NCBI RefSeq assembly: GCF_008802365.1
Contig: NZ_VZQZ01000008.1
Location: forward strand, 22,593 to 86,592
Source: Oryzomonas japonica
GTDB lineage: Bacteria; Desulfobacterota; Desulfuromonadia; Geobacterales; Pseudopelobacteraceae
Reading direction: 5' to 3'
DNA: 64,000 nucleotides
Position numbers and translations under genes: made by a program. Positions 46,849 to 55,416 of the stretch are shown piece by piece; positions within the stretch are counted from its first letter, which is position 1, and each line of letters begins with the position of its first letter. Below the pieces are notes generated by a model, which was not told the DNA's origin, did not search any database, and saw only the letters and a list, made by a program, of their open reading frames with translations.

Positions 46849-48171
46849 TCAACCGGGCGGGTATAGATAACGAAACAGGGCTCCTGCGACACCTTCCCGG
46901 TTACGAAGCGAGACGGTCCCGCCCAACCGGTCGGCAATACTGCGCACTATGGCCAGTCCCAGGCCGCTGCCGGTTTCGTCGGTGCCGATGACTCGGTAGA
47001 ACGGTTCAAAGATCCTCTCCTCCTCGCCGGACGGAATCCCCCGGCCGTTGTCGGCCACCTGAAAGACCACCCGGCCTTCCTCGCGGTACAGTTCCACATC
47101 CACTATCCCGCCGGCCGGGGTATAGCGGACGGCATTATCGACGGCGTTACGCATCAGGATGGCCAGCGCATCGGCAGGGGCATTCACGACTACCTCCTCA
47201 AGGCGTTCACAACCCAGGTCGATCCCCTTGGCCGCGGCCATCGGCATCACATCCTCGAGCACCTGCTGGACAAGGCGGTCCAGGCGAAATTCGACCGCGG
47301 GGACGGCACTGGATTGTTGCCGCGCCAGAGAGAGTAATTGATCCAGCAGCGAGCGGGTACGGGCCAGACCTTCCTTGAGGTGCCGGAGGCGCTCCCCGCG
47401 CTCCTGGGGCTGGTCGCTCCGCTCCAGGTTTTCCGCCTGCAAGGTCAGGGCCGTCAAAGGCGAGCGCAACTCGTGGGCGGCATCGGCGATGAAACGGCGT
47501 TGTTGTGCGAGCGTATCGTCGAGCCGCTGCATCAGGCCGTTGATGGACGTTACAAATGGCCTGATCTCCTTGGGAACGCCGCCTTCGGGGAGCGTTGTCA
47601 GATTGGTGTCGTCCCGTTGGTCCAACTGCCGGGAAAGGCTGGCGACCGGTGCGAGCGAGCGCCGGACGAGCCAGGCGGTCAACAGGCTCAGGAAGGGCAC
47701 CAGCAGCAACACCGGCACCAGGGTACGCAGGCCGCTGCCCCGGGCGGTCTCGTTGCGAACGGCCGTCGGCTGCCCCACCGCAATCCTCAAGCCCGACGGC
47801 AGGGTACGAACAAACAACCGCCAGGTTTCGCCCTGACTGTCGATGGTCTGGAGTCCTTCCGGGAGGTCGGGCGGAATCACGGGCCGCGTGATCTGGGTGG
47901 TCTGCCCCGCCGGTATCGGCGTCCCCAGGGGGATGATGATGATCCGCGCATCGGGGTCGTGCCGTTCCTCTGCCTTGGTTATTCCGGCCCATGGCTCCAC
48001 GGTCTTGTCGGAACGCCCGACCAGCAGCGCCACCTGTTGGAGCTGGTCATCCTGCAGTTCCTGGGCCTCCCGGAAGGCCAAAAAAAAGGAGCATCCGCCG
48101 GCGGCTATGCCGCTGATGATCGTTACCAGGGCGATCCAGCCGGAAAGTTGTCGACGCAGGGAGGCATTCAT
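46849..48171 (-). CDS. Sensor histidine kinase (QseC/PmrB-like)
   Basis: The 440-residue inner-membrane kinase has transmembrane segments at about residues 14-34 and 160-182 enclosing a periplasmic domain. HAMP follows, then HisKA (AAHELRSPLTAL, His about 240) and HATPase boxes (NAVDNAVRYTP, VADNGRGIP, GSGLGLAIV). Its start overlaps the response-regulator stop by four bases (ATGA), so the pair is translationally coupled. The nearby phosphatase genes resemble lipid A or undecaprenyl-phosphate enzymes, suggesting an envelope-stress or lipid-modification regulon; the signal is unknown. Confidence 0.92.
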   Translation of the reverse strand: MNASLRRQLSGWIALVTIISGIAAGGCSFFLAFREAQELQDDQLQQVALLVGRSDKTVEPWAGITKAEERHDPDARIIIIPLGTPIPAGQTTQITRPVIPPDLPEGLQTIDSQGETWRLFVRTLPSGLRIAVGQPTAVRNETARGSGLRTLVPVLLLVPFLSLLTAWLVRRSLAPVASLSRQLDQRDDTNLTTLPEGGVPKEIRPFVTSINGLMQRLDDTLAQQRRFIADAAHELRSPLTALTLQAENLERSDQPQERGERLRHLKEGLARTRSLLDQLLSLARQQSSAVPAVEFRLDRLVQQVLEDVMPMAAAKGIDLGCERLEEVVVNAPADALAILMRNAVDNAVRYTPAGGIVDVELYREEGRVVFQVADNGRGIPSGEEERIFEPFYRVIGTDETGSGLGLAIVRSIADRLGGTVSLRNREGVAGALFRYLYPPG

Positions 48172-48830
48172 GGGTGCCGGTCCACCATCCATCCCAACCC
48201 CCTCACGTTTCTGATCGCTTCACTGCCGAGTTTCTTGCGCACGGAGTGGATCAGAAATTCGACGGCATTGCTCTCGACCTCCTCGTTCCAACCATAGATG
48301 CGGGTCTCCAGATCCTGGCGCGACAGGATGGCGCCGGGCCGTACCAACAGCGCCTGCAATAGGGCGAACTCCCGGGCGGACAGGCGGCAGCGCCGCTCGC
48401 CGAAACCGGCCTCCTTGGTCACCGGATCGAGGCACAGAGCACCGTTGGTTAACAGCACCGCAACCTGCCCCCCCTTGCGCCGGGCAACGGCCCGCATGCG
48501 GGCCAGCAACTCCCCCGCGGCGAACGGCTTGACCAGATAGTCGTCCGCCCCCAGATCCAACCCCCTGATTCGGTCATCCAAGCCGTCCCGAGCCGTAACG
48601 ATCAGCACGGCGGTTGCGTCGCCACGGCTGCGCATCCGCTCCAGAACCACCAAGCCGTCCTCTTTGGGCAGCCCCAGGTCAAGGAGCATCACGTCGTACT
48701 CGCCGGTCTCGACGGCATCCAAAGCCTGGTCACCGTCCCGCACCCAGTCCACGGCATAGGCAGCATCCTTCAACGCCTGCATCGTCGCTTCACCGATCAT
48801 CCGGTCGTCTTCAACCAGTAGCACCCGCAT
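48168..48830 (-). CDS. OmpR-family response regulator (QseB/PmrA-like)
   Basis: A 220-residue regulator: receiver domain (residues 1-112) with acidic pair ED at 8-9, phosphoacceptor Asp at 51 (LLDLGLP), Thr in VTARD and Lys in VKPF. A winged-helix DNA-binding domain follows (about 125-218; RLSAREFALLQALL, VRGLGWMVD). The ATG shares one base with the preceding stop (TGATG), and its own end overlaps the kinase gene, placing it in a tightly packed operon. Likely operators are the 11-bp-period repeats at 46761 and 51117. Confidence 0.94.
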   Translation of the reverse strand: MRVLLVEDDRMIGEATMQALKDAAYAVDWVRDGDQALDAVETGEYDVMLLDLGLPKEDGLVVLERMRSRGDATAVLIVTARDGLDDRIRGLDLGADDYLVKPFAAGELLARMRAVARRKGGQVAVLLTNGALCLDPVTKEAGFGERRCRLSAREFALLQALLVRPGAILSRQDLETRIYGWNEEVESNAVEFLIHSVRKKLGSEAIRNVRGLGWMVDRHP

Positions 48831-49537
48831 CAGATCTCCTGTAATTCACCGTGATTCCTCAAATATACCACATCGGCCCTGCGCGGCAACAGCAGGGCCG
48901 ACAGCGCCAACGCCGTCAGATAGACCATCCCCCAGGCCCAGATGATGTCGCTTAGGAAATGTCCACCCTGGGCTATGCGGGCATAGCTCATGAGCAGGCC
49001 GAAGACAAGGCCGCCCGCCAGCCACCTCCCGGCAAGCGCAGGCTTGGTGCGGCGATAGATGAAGAACGGCGCAGCCAGGTAGAACGCCGCCGAACCGTGC
49101 CCGCAGGGGAAGGAGCGCCCCTGGCCGTCGATGCCCGGCTGCCAGGGGTGGAGAAACTGCTTGGAACCGCCGAATTGAACGATTTCACGGGGCCGTGGCC
49201 GGCCCCAGTGGTCCTTGAAAACGGCATTTACCAGCACCCCAGGCCCCAGGGCCAGGAGCAGGACCAGAAAAATTCCTTGACGGCGCCACGGGCGCCACGA
49301 AGATTTCGAGTTGCCGTAGCAGGCGGCACACAGGCCAAAGAGCGCTATGGCGAGTGCCGGGTACCGGTCCAGGCGATAGAGCAGTTTCCAGGGGAACCGC
49401 TCCCCGACCGGCCACCCGCCGGACTGGTAGAAGTGGGACGAGACCGCCAAATCTGCCCCGGTAGCGGCAATTATGGCCGTGGCTACCGTCAGAAATACCA
49501 GTACGAGCAACACCTCGCGCCATGTGTTCGCCTGCAT
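48830..49537 (-). CDS. PAP2-family membrane phosphatase
   Basis: The 235-residue polytopic protein carries the PAP2 acid-phosphatase signature: KDHWGRPRP (KxxxxxxRP variant), PCGHGSAAF (PSGH variant with Cys replacing Ser) and RIAQGGHFLSD (catalytic His and Asp). LpxE/LpxF-type lipid A phosphatases share this layout and a similar distribution of membrane spans. Start is the ATG at 49537 with GGGAG upstream; a TTG at 49555 is less likely. It overlaps the response-regulator start by one base. A lipid A or phosphatidylglycerophosphate substrate is plausible but unproven. Confidence 0.87.
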   Translation of the reverse strand: MQANTWREVLLVLVFLTVATAIIAATGADLAVSSHFYQSGGWPVGERFPWKLLYRLDRYPALAIALFGLCAACYGNSKSSWRPWRRQGIFLVLLLALGPGVLVNAVFKDHWGRPRPREIVQFGGSKQFLHPWQPGIDGQGRSFPCGHGSAAFYLAAPFFIYRRTKPALAGRWLAGGLVFGLLMSYARIAQGGHFLSDIIWAWGMVYLTALALSALLLPRRADVVYLRNHGELQEI

Positions 49538-49555
49538 AGAGTCTCCCGTTCTCAA

Positions 49556-50314
49556 TCAGTGGTGTTTCTGTGCGGCCATTTGCGGAAAACTGAACAGGCT
49601 TATCAGTATTAACGTAAGAAGCACCGCCGATGCTGAGTAACGGCTGAGCGCCAGTCCTCCGGAACTGTGCGGCTTGTCGAGCAGGTCGCCTACCACCGCC
49701 CCGAGCGGGCGCGTGAGGATGAATGCCGTCCAGAAAAGCGTCGTACGGGATATGCGTGTCCAGTAATATGCCGCAACAACAGCCACCAGCAGCATGGTGA
49801 ACACAACGACGCCTTTCGCGTAGCCAAACCCTGCCGTATCCGCGGTCCAGTCCCCAAGCGCGGTGCCGAGGGTCTGGGAAAACATGATCGTCACCCAGTA
49901 AAATATCTCTGCCTTTTTTGTCCGTACCGTATCTATGGAGACGGACCCCATGGTGCGATACCAGGTGGACAGGGAAGCCACGAGTAGGACAAACAGAATC
50001 GATGCGCCCCCGGCATAGCCAATACCCAGGGAACGGTCGAAAAAATCGGCCAGCGTAGTACCCACCGTGGTCGTTGCGATGATGGTCGTCCAATACAAAA
50101 GCGGGTGATAGCGCTTGGCCGAGACCTGGGCGGTGACGGCGACGGCAAAAAGTACGGCGAAGAGTGCCGTCCCAACAAGATAGCCCAGATTCATGGACAT
50201 GGATACTGCGTCGCCGCCGGTTTCACCAAGGGTGGTGGCGGCGATTTTGATGATCCAGAAGACGAGTACCACCTCTGGAACCTTGCTTACGTTCTCTTTA
50301 ACGGTGCTGTTCAT
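49556..50314 (-). CDS. Multi-pass membrane protein (COG4705 type)
   Basis: A 252-residue protein with about eight hydrophobic segments and four related motifs (KIAATTLGETGGD, IIATTTVGTTLADF, MFSQTLGTALGDW, ILTRPLGAVVGDLLD). This is an internal repeat typical of the COG4705 family of uncharacterised membrane-anchored proteins. Conserved Thr/Gly/Asp in each repeat could line a transport path. Start is the ATG at 50314. It sits between two PAP2 genes in the two-component operon, suggesting an envelope role. Confidence 0.8.
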   Translation of the reverse strand: MNSTVKENVSKVPEVVLVFWIIKIAATTLGETGGDAVSMSMNLGYLVGTALFAVLFAVAVTAQVSAKRYHPLLYWTTIIATTTVGTTLADFFDRSLGIGYAGGASILFVLLVASLSTWYRTMGSVSIDTVRTKKAEIFYWVTIMFSQTLGTALGDWTADTAGFGYAKGVVVFTMLLVAVVAAYYWTRISRTTLFWTAFILTRPLGAVVGDLLDKPHSSGGLALSRYSASAVLLTLILISLFSFPQMAAQKHH

Positions 50315-50375
50315 GCTTGATCTTTCTCCGTGCGGTGATTTCATGTGAGTTTTCCGAAGTTTTTTACGTATGCCG

Positions 50376-50972
50376 TTACTTCAATATCCAGCCACGCCGG
50401 ATCAGCGGCGTGGCCGCCAAGCGATAGAATGCCAGGACGGGCCGGTAGAACCGCCCGATAAGGTGCCGTCTCTGGTACAAGGCCAGTCGGGCAGCGACCA
50501 GGGATACCAGGGCCGCGCCGGCCATATCCAGTGGGAAGTGCACCCCCAGGTAGATCCGTGCCCAGGCCACCGGCAGCCCCAACAACGCGAGGGCGAGGCC
50601 TGCTGCCCGGGTGCGTTCGTGCAAAAGAAGGCTGAAGGCCACCGCCCAGATCAGGGTCGCATGATCACTGGGGAAGGATGAGTCCGGGGCATGGGCGAGA
50701 AAGGTGCGCCCCAGGCCGATCATAAAGGGGCGCGGATGCTGCCAGAAGAGGCTGATCCCCTGATTGATCAGCAGCCCGGCTCCCCCCGATGCCGCCGCCT
50801 CCAGCATCAGCCTGCGCTGCCGTCCATCCCCGCGGAGCCAGCCGAGTGCCAGGATCAGCGGTATCAGCCAGATACTCCACTCGGCCAGCCCGCGTGCCAA
50901 GGCCAGTAGCAATGCCTGGGGGTGCGCCGGGGCGTTGATCGTCAAAAAGAGTGCTTCGTTAAATTTTTCCAT
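50376..50972 (-). CDS. PAP2-family phosphatase (undecaprenyl-diphosphatase-like)
   Basis: The 198-residue inner-membrane protein has the PAP2 motifs QHPRPF, SFPSDHATLIWA and RIYLGVHFPLDM, closest in arrangement to BcrC/PgpB-like undecaprenyl pyrophosphate phosphatases (PSDH form). Five to six transmembrane segments are apparent. It is the first gene of the operon ending with the histidine kinase. The region between it and 51299 contains a response-regulator-like direct repeat. It could recycle undecaprenyl carrier or act on lipid A phosphates. Confidence 0.87.
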   Translation of the reverse strand: MEKFNEALFLTINAPAHPQALLLALARGLAEWSIWLIPLILALGWLRGDGRQRRLMLEAAASGGAGLLINQGISLFWQHPRPFMIGLGRTFLAHAPDSSFPSDHATLIWAVAFSLLLHERTRAAGLALALLGLPVAWARIYLGVHFPLDMAGAALVSLVAARLALYQRRHLIGRFYRPVLAFYRLAATPLIRRGWILK

Positions 50973-51116
50973 GACAATTCCGCGGCGGGAGGTGGGGGCC
51001 CGGCCGGTGATTTCCTCTGCTTTCTAAGGTGGAGCAAACCTTTTCCTATGATTCTAATATCTTCTCCTTGGGGCATCGTTGCGGCGATGTCGTATGATAG
51101 GACTTTATAGGGAGAA

Positions 51117-51139
51117 ACTTAGCTGATGATTAGCTGGGG
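51117..51139 (-). promoter_or_regulatory. Direct-repeat response-regulator site, copy 2
   Basis: TTAGCTG occurs at 51119 and 51130 (11-bp period) inside ACTTAG...TTAGCTGGGG. It aligns with the site at 46761 in the same orientation relative to its downstream gene (50972). The rest of 50973-51238 shows no gene. Confidence 0.45.
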
Positions 51140-51238
51140 GATTTTTTGCGAAATCGGTGTGGGGCTGCACGGGCTGATGGTTTGAAGCGATGAATACTGG
51201 TGATGTCCGCGTGTGGGATGAATCATGGGCTGGAACGC

Positions 51239-51272
51239 AAAAGGCCGCATACAGTGATGTATGCGGCCTTTT
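51239..51272 (-). terminator. Rho-independent terminator of the Lys/Ala-rich protein gene
   Basis: Perfect 14-bp arms (51239-51252, 51259-51272; AAAAGGCCGCATAC and complement) with loop AGTGAT. It lies 26 bases past the stop at 51299. The palindrome has T tracts in both directions. Confidence 0.88.
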
Positions 51273-51298
51273 TTGTTTTCCTTCAGGAGGAAAATGAA

Positions 51299-51529
51299 TT
51301 ACTTGGCAGCCGGAGCAGCAGCGTCAGCAGCAGGAGCGGCTTCTTTTTTCTCAGCTTTTTTGGCTTTCTTTGCTTTTTTTGCTTTCTTAGCCGGTTTCTT
51401 CACTTCTTTTTTTTCAGCAGCCGGAGCAGCGGCGTCAGCAGCAGGAGCAGCAGCGTCAGCAGCGAAAACAACAGCCGAGAAGGACAGGGCTACGATAGCG
51501 GCAACGATGGTGGAGAGAACTTTTTTCAT
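51299..51529 (-). CDS. Small exported Ala/Lys-rich repeat protein
   Basis: A 76-residue precursor with a clear Sec signal peptide (residues 1-23, cleavage VFA-AD). The mature part is built only from acidic-hydrophobic AAPAADAAAPAA blocks flanking a strongly basic KKPAKKAKKAKKAKKAEKK core. Its size and composition recall the periplasmic acid-shock protein Asr of enterobacteria, but homology cannot be claimed for such low complexity. GGAGG lies 9 bases before the ATG, and a good sigma-54-type promoter is 44 bases upstream. It is likely an abundant, regulated periplasmic polycation. Confidence 0.8.
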   Translation of the reverse strand: MKKVLSTIVAAIVALSFSAVVFAADAAAPAADAAAPAAEKKEVKKPAKKAKKAKKAKKAEKKEAAPAADAAAPAAK

Positions 51530-51572
51530 TTGTACTACCTCCGAAGAAATTTAAAAACTTGCGAAAGAAAAA

Positions 51573-51587
51573 GCATAAGTGGTGCCA
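51573..51587 (-). promoter_or_regulatory. Sigma-54 (RpoN) promoter of the Lys/Ala-rich protein gene
   Basis: The minus strand reads TTGGCACCACTTATGCTT: the -24 box TGGCAC and -12 box ATGC (consensus TTGC) have the exact GG-to-GC spacing of sigma-54 promoters. The predicted start near 51561 gives a leader of about 32 bases with the GGAGG site. The remaining intergenic DNA to 51922 shows no gene. Confidence 0.65.
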
Positions 51588-51922
51588 ATTGTGGTCAATG
51601 TGTGAAAATTATGAATAATCAGCTGGTTGTATATTTTTTCGTTTTGAAGAGTGGATTTTTTATGCCTGATATGGGGTACTGGCCGCCCCAAATAAGCCAT
51701 TTTATGTATATAAGCGCTATATAATTTAGGGATGGTGCTTTCCGCTTTTGCCGCCCTGTTCTTCAGGCAAGCTCCTTTCAAGGGCAGGTGCGGATGTCGT
51801 GCCACCCGGTTGCGGGGCAAAGGCTCAGACGCCCATCACCTTGACCGGAGAGCGCCTCTGGCGTACCATACATCCCAATAGGCAACCTCGGAAAGGACCG
51901 CCGGCAATGCCGGAAAACGGCC

Positions 51923-52414
51923 ATGAATGTTACGCTCCACAAAGACCGGTCCGGCATCTGGAGCCGTGCGCAACGGTGCTGCGACCTGAAGAGTTGGCAG
52001 CGCCTCTGGCTGGTGACGGGGGGCGCGTATCTGCTCATGCTTGTCGCCACCGGTTGGCTGCTCATGCCGGAGCGCCGGCAGGTGGACAAGGCCCTGGTGT
52101 TCGCCGTTACGGAAGAGGTGCGCCGGTACGACGGTCTCGCCTTTGTGGGGGATTCCCCCGAGAAGATATTCGAAACGGCCCGCACCCAGGGATATGGCCC
52201 ATGGATCGCCCAGGTCCGCAAGACCTACCGGATCGGCCGGGAGGGTGATAGGGGCTTTGACAGGATAGAAAGGGAATACCGCCACGCCGTGGAAACCCTG
52301 GCATCGAGACGCCTGAAGCTGTCGGGCTGGCTCTTTGTCGCCTGGGCCGTACCCATGGGGGGGCTCTACGCCATGGGCAGCCTGGTCGGCTGGATCAGGC
52401 AGGGGAAATCGTGA
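51923..52414 (+). CDS. Small two-span membrane protein of unknown function
   Basis: The 163-residue protein has two predicted transmembrane helices, at about residues 30-48 and 135-158. A charged loop of about 85 residues (rich in Arg, Glu and Asp) lies between them. No known domain is recognised. The ATG follows a small CCGGCA/TGCCGG hairpin (51901-51913); no strong ribosome-binding site. Its stop codon overlaps the start of the metalloprotease gene by four bases (GTGA), implying coupled translation and perhaps a functional link. Confidence 0.7.
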   Translation: MNVTLHKDRSGIWSRAQRCCDLKSWQRLWLVTGGAYLLMLVATGWLLMPERRQVDKALVFAVTEEVRRYDGLAFVGDSPEKIFETARTQGYGPWIAQVRKTYRIGREGDRGFDRIEREYRHAVETLASRRLKLSGWLFVAWAVPMGGLYAMGSLVGWIRQGKS

Positions 52415-53136
52415 CCGTTTCCAAAGTTCAACTTCGCCTCGACTCCATCGAATGCCATGGCATGGTGATCCCGTTCCAGTACTGCCATGCCCGGCGCAGG
52501 ACCCTGGGCATGACGGTCAGGCCGGACAAGTCGGTGATCGTCAGGGTTCCGGTACGCACCTCCCTCGGGGAGATACGGGACTTCGTCTCCCGGCGGGCCG
52601 CGTGGATCGCCAAGGTATGGCGGGAGTTCGACAGCACGCCGCCCAAGCCTCACCAAACATACGACAACGGTGCGACCTTCCGGTTCCAGGGGCGGGGGTA
52701 TGGATTGAGCCTGGAGCGGGGCACGGCGGAAGCGGTGGTGCTCAGGGGTGACGCGTTGGTGGTTGCCGCCCCGGACGAATTGGACCCTCGGGCCACGCGC
52801 CTGCTCATCGACGCATGGTACCGCGATCAGGCGGCGGGGATCTTTCGGGAACGGGCAATCGAGTGCCACCGGAGGATGGGGGCGGAAGAGATTCCCCTCC
52901 CCTCCATCGTGATCCGCTCCATGAAAAGCCGCTGGGGAAGCTATTCGTACCGCACCGGCCGCATAACCCTCAACCTCCACCTCATCAAAGCCCCTCCGGC
53001 GTGTCTCGACTACGTGATCATCCACGAGTTGTGCCATATCAGGGCGCGGCACCACGGACCCGGTTTCTGGAACCTGGTCGAGCGTTACGTGCCGGATCAC
53101 GCCGGGCTGCGCAAGCAACTTAACGGCATCAGGTAA
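52411..53136 (+). CDS. YgjP-like (SprT/M48-type) zinc metallopeptidase
   Basis: A 241-residue protein of the YgjP/WLM family. The zinc site HELCHIRARHHGPGFW has the HExxH pair (about residue 206) and a third His downstream. Upstream conserved segments are KSRWGSYSYRTGRITLNLHLIKAP and YVIIHEL. The N-terminal part (YCHARRRTLGMTVRPDKSVIVRVP) matches the family's beta domain. Related proteins act on DNA-protein or SUMO-linked substrates in eukaryotes; the bacterial role is not known. Start is GTG at 52411, overlapping the upstream gene. Confidence 0.88.
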   Translation: MTVSKVQLRLDSIECHGMVIPFQYCHARRRTLGMTVRPDKSVIVRVPVRTSLGEIRDFVSRRAAWIAKVWREFDSTPPKPHQTYDNGATFRFQGRGYGLSLERGTAEAVVLRGDALVVAAPDELDPRATRLLIDAWYRDQAAGIFRERAIECHRRMGAEEIPLPSIVIRSMKSRWGSYSYRTGRITLNLHLIKAPPACLDYVIIHELCHIRARHHGPGFWNLVERYVPDHAGLRKQLNGIR

Positions 53137-53251
53137 CGCTGCCTGCCGCCGCGCAGCCTTCGTATACCGGGGAGCACGCCGCCTGCATTGACATCTGGCA
53201 CAGCAGTGATTACTCTTTCTGCAAGAATACCTCGGTTAAAAAGGAGCCACG

Positions 53252-54214
53252 ATGAAAAATAGATATCTGTTGGTGGTGGTTTTCAGCCTGGTGGCCATGC
53301 TGGCAGGCACAACCCTCGTCACCGTCGACGCGGAGGCCCGCGCCGGCGGCGGCAAATCTTTCGGCAGCCGCGGGTCGCGCAGCTATTCCCAGCCGGTGTC
53401 GCCCTCTTCGCAGCCCCGCCCCAGCCAGCAGGCTGCGCCCCAGCCGTTCTCGCCGTCGCCCTACCAGGCTCCCCAGCCTGCCGGCGGCGGTTTCCTGCGC
53501 AGCATGGCCGGCGGTCTTGCGGGCGGCCTGCTGGGCGGTATGCTGTTCCGCAGCCTCGGTTTCGGCGGCGGGATGGGAGGAGGCTTCGGCGGCGGGGTCG
53601 GGCTGTTCGAGATCATCCTGATCGCCGGGATCATTTACCTGGTCTACCGGATCGTCAAAGGGAGGCGCAATGAGGCCGCCCCCTACCAGAGCCCCTCTGC
53701 CATGGGAGGGTACTCCGAGCCCGAGGCACCCCGGCCCATCCAGTCGGCCTACGCCGATACCGCCGGCGACCTTGCGGCGGGCCTCTCCCACATCAGGCAG
53801 ATGGACCCGGGTTTCGATGAACAGCGCTTCGCGGACGGGGTCATGGATATCTTTTTCAAGATTCAGGGTGCCTGGATGAACAGGGACCTCAGCAGTGTGA
53901 CGCCGTTATTGACCCCGGATATGCGGCGCATCTTCCAGGAGGATATCGACCGGCTGCTGCGTGAGCACAGGGTGAACCGGCTGGAGAATATCGCCGTGCG
54001 CAACGTGGAGGTCAGCGAGGCGTGGCAGGAGTCGGGCCAGGACTATATCACGGCCCTGATCTACGCCAACCTGCTGGACTACACCACCGACGACGCGAGC
54101 GGCCAGGTGGTGGAGGGGAGCAAGACCGATCCGGTGAAATTCGAGGAGTTCTGGACCTTTACCCGGCCGGTGGGCAACAACCCGTGGCAGCTTTCGGGGA
54201 TTAACCAGAAATAA
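53252..54214 (+). CDS. Tim44-like domain membrane protein
   Basis: This 320-residue protein has a signal sequence or first helix (about residues 5-25), a Ser/Pro/Gln-rich linker (about 32-75) and a glycine-rich hydrophobic segment (about 85-115). A second transmembrane helix (about 118-135; FEIILIAGIIYLVYRIV) precedes a C-terminal Tim44-like/NTF2-fold domain (about 185-318; DIFFKIQGAWMNRDLSSV, FEEFWTFTRP). Such proteins are common in Proteobacteria but functionally undefined. AAAGGAG lies 7 bases before the ATG. A GC-rich hairpin follows. Confidence 0.85.
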   Translation: MKNRYLLVVVFSLVAMLAGTTLVTVDAEARAGGGKSFGSRGSRSYSQPVSPSSQPRPSQQAAPQPFSPSPYQAPQPAGGGFLRSMAGGLAGGLLGGMLFRSLGFGGGMGGGFGGGVGLFEIILIAGIIYLVYRIVKGRRNEAAPYQSPSAMGGYSEPEAPRPIQSAYADTAGDLAAGLSHIRQMDPGFDEQRFADGVMDIFFKIQGAWMNRDLSSVTPLLTPDMRRIFQEDIDRLLREHRVNRLENIAVRNVEVSEAWQESGQDYITALIYANLLDYTTDDASGQVVEGSKTDPVKFEEFWTFTRPVGNNPWQLSGINQK

Positions 54215-54241
54215 TTCCGTTCGCAGCGCCACACATGCAAG

Positions 54242-54273
54242 CGGCCCGGCCAGTGAGAGAACTGGCCGGGCCG
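54242..54273 (+). terminator. Hairpin terminator after the Tim44-like gene
   Basis: Perfect 13-bp arms CGGCCCGGCCAGT (54242-54254) and its complement (54261-54273), followed by TTGTGTT. The region from here to 54465 shows no gene. Confidence 0.75.
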
Positions 54274-54465
54274 TTGTGTTAATGGCTATGTAGTTTCCTG
54301 AATCCGGGAGGCCTCTCGCTTGCCATGCCTCCGCCCGGCATTGTTCCCGTGCCTCCATCACGACGGAGGGCGCGCGGCGCATCCGACATGGTGCTGCATG
54401 GGCGGTGGTGGGCTTCGGCATGCCGCTCGCTCCGCCGTTCAGGTCTTCAGGATTCAGGGTTTCGT

Positions 54466-55416
54466 TCAGACCACCCGTATGAAGAACTCGGGGCACCCGG
54501 AACCGCAGTAGCCGCACAGCACGCAGGCCGCCTCGTCCACCACCGCCTTGCCCCCCACCAGCGACAGCGCCTTGCTGCCGCAGATCTCGATGCATTTGCC
54601 GCATCCCTTGCAGAACTGCTCCATGATCAACAGCTTACGGCTCCGGCTTTCCAGCCCTTGCCAGACCGCCTCATCCATCACCTCGCGCTCGAAGAAGGCG
54701 ACGTTGGCGTCGATCTCCTGTTCGGAAAGCATGCCGACGGCGACCCCATGGATGCCTTCCAGGCCGGCCACGAAGGCCATGCTTTGGCGCGCCTCGGCGA
54801 TCAGGTTGCCCCCCGCCAGGGCCTTCATGGCATAGACCCCCTGGCCGGAACGGGCGCAGGCGGCGATGGCCACGGCCATCTCTGCAGCGGTTCCATCCAG
54901 GATGCCCATGCCGTTTTTGTTGATCAGGGGGTGGACCACCTCGAACTCCGGGTGGGAAACGGCCTTGCGGAAAGCCTCGATATAGTGGGAGGAAAATCCC
55001 ACATGGGCGATCTTCCCCTCCTGCTTCATGGTGAGGAGCGCTTCCAGCACCTCTGCCCGTTCCGTGAAGGGGTCGGCCACCCGGGCGCCGTGGATATGCA
55101 CGATATCGAGCCGTTCCCTGCCCAGTTCCCGCAGGGCCTGTTCCACATGTGCGCGGGCGGTGGCTGCGTCGGCGGCATGGGTCTTGGTCGCGATGGTGAC
55201 CTCGCCCCGCCAGCCGTCGAGCCCTTCCCGGACATGGGGATAGGTCCCGTAGAGGGCGGCCGTGTCGAGCATGGTGACTCCCTGCTCAAGGGCATGGCGG
55301 ATGAGCCTGCCCCCCTCGCGGGGGGTAATGCCGGCCTGGAGGGGCCCCAGGGGGAGGGTGCCGTAGATGAGCGGAAAGATGCCGATGCCGGTGGCGCCGA
55401 GTTGTACCCGTTTCAC
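54466..55416 (-). CDS. Aldo/keto reductase with C-terminal ferredoxin domain
   Basis: The 316-residue protein has an AKR TIM barrel (about residues 1-265). The catalytic Tyr region is DTAALYGTYPHVREGL, the Lys region TIATKTHA and the His region DIVHIHG. A short 2x[4Fe-4S] ferredoxin tail (about 268-312) carries CKGCGKCIEICGSKAL and CVLCGYCGSGCPEF. Such fusions are widespread in anaerobes and presumably couple NAD(P)H or ferredoxin electrons to carbonyl reduction; the substrate is unknown. Its ATG overlaps the stop of the IHF-like gene by four bases, so it is co-translated with a nucleoid protein. Confidence 0.88.
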   Translation of the reverse strand: MKRVQLGATGIGIFPLIYGTLPLGPLQAGITPREGGRLIRHALEQGVTMLDTAALYGTYPHVREGLDGWRGEVTIATKTHAADAATARAHVEQALRELGRERLDIVHIHGARVADPFTERAEVLEALLTMKQEGKIAHVGFSSHYIEAFRKAVSHPEFEVVHPLINKNGMGILDGTAAEMAVAIAACARSGQGVYAMKALAGGNLIAEARQSMAFVAGLEGIHGVAVGMLSEQEIDANVAFFEREVMDEAVWQGLESRSRKLLIMEQFCKGCGKCIEICGSKALSLVGGKAVVDEAACVLCGYCGSGCPEFFIRVV

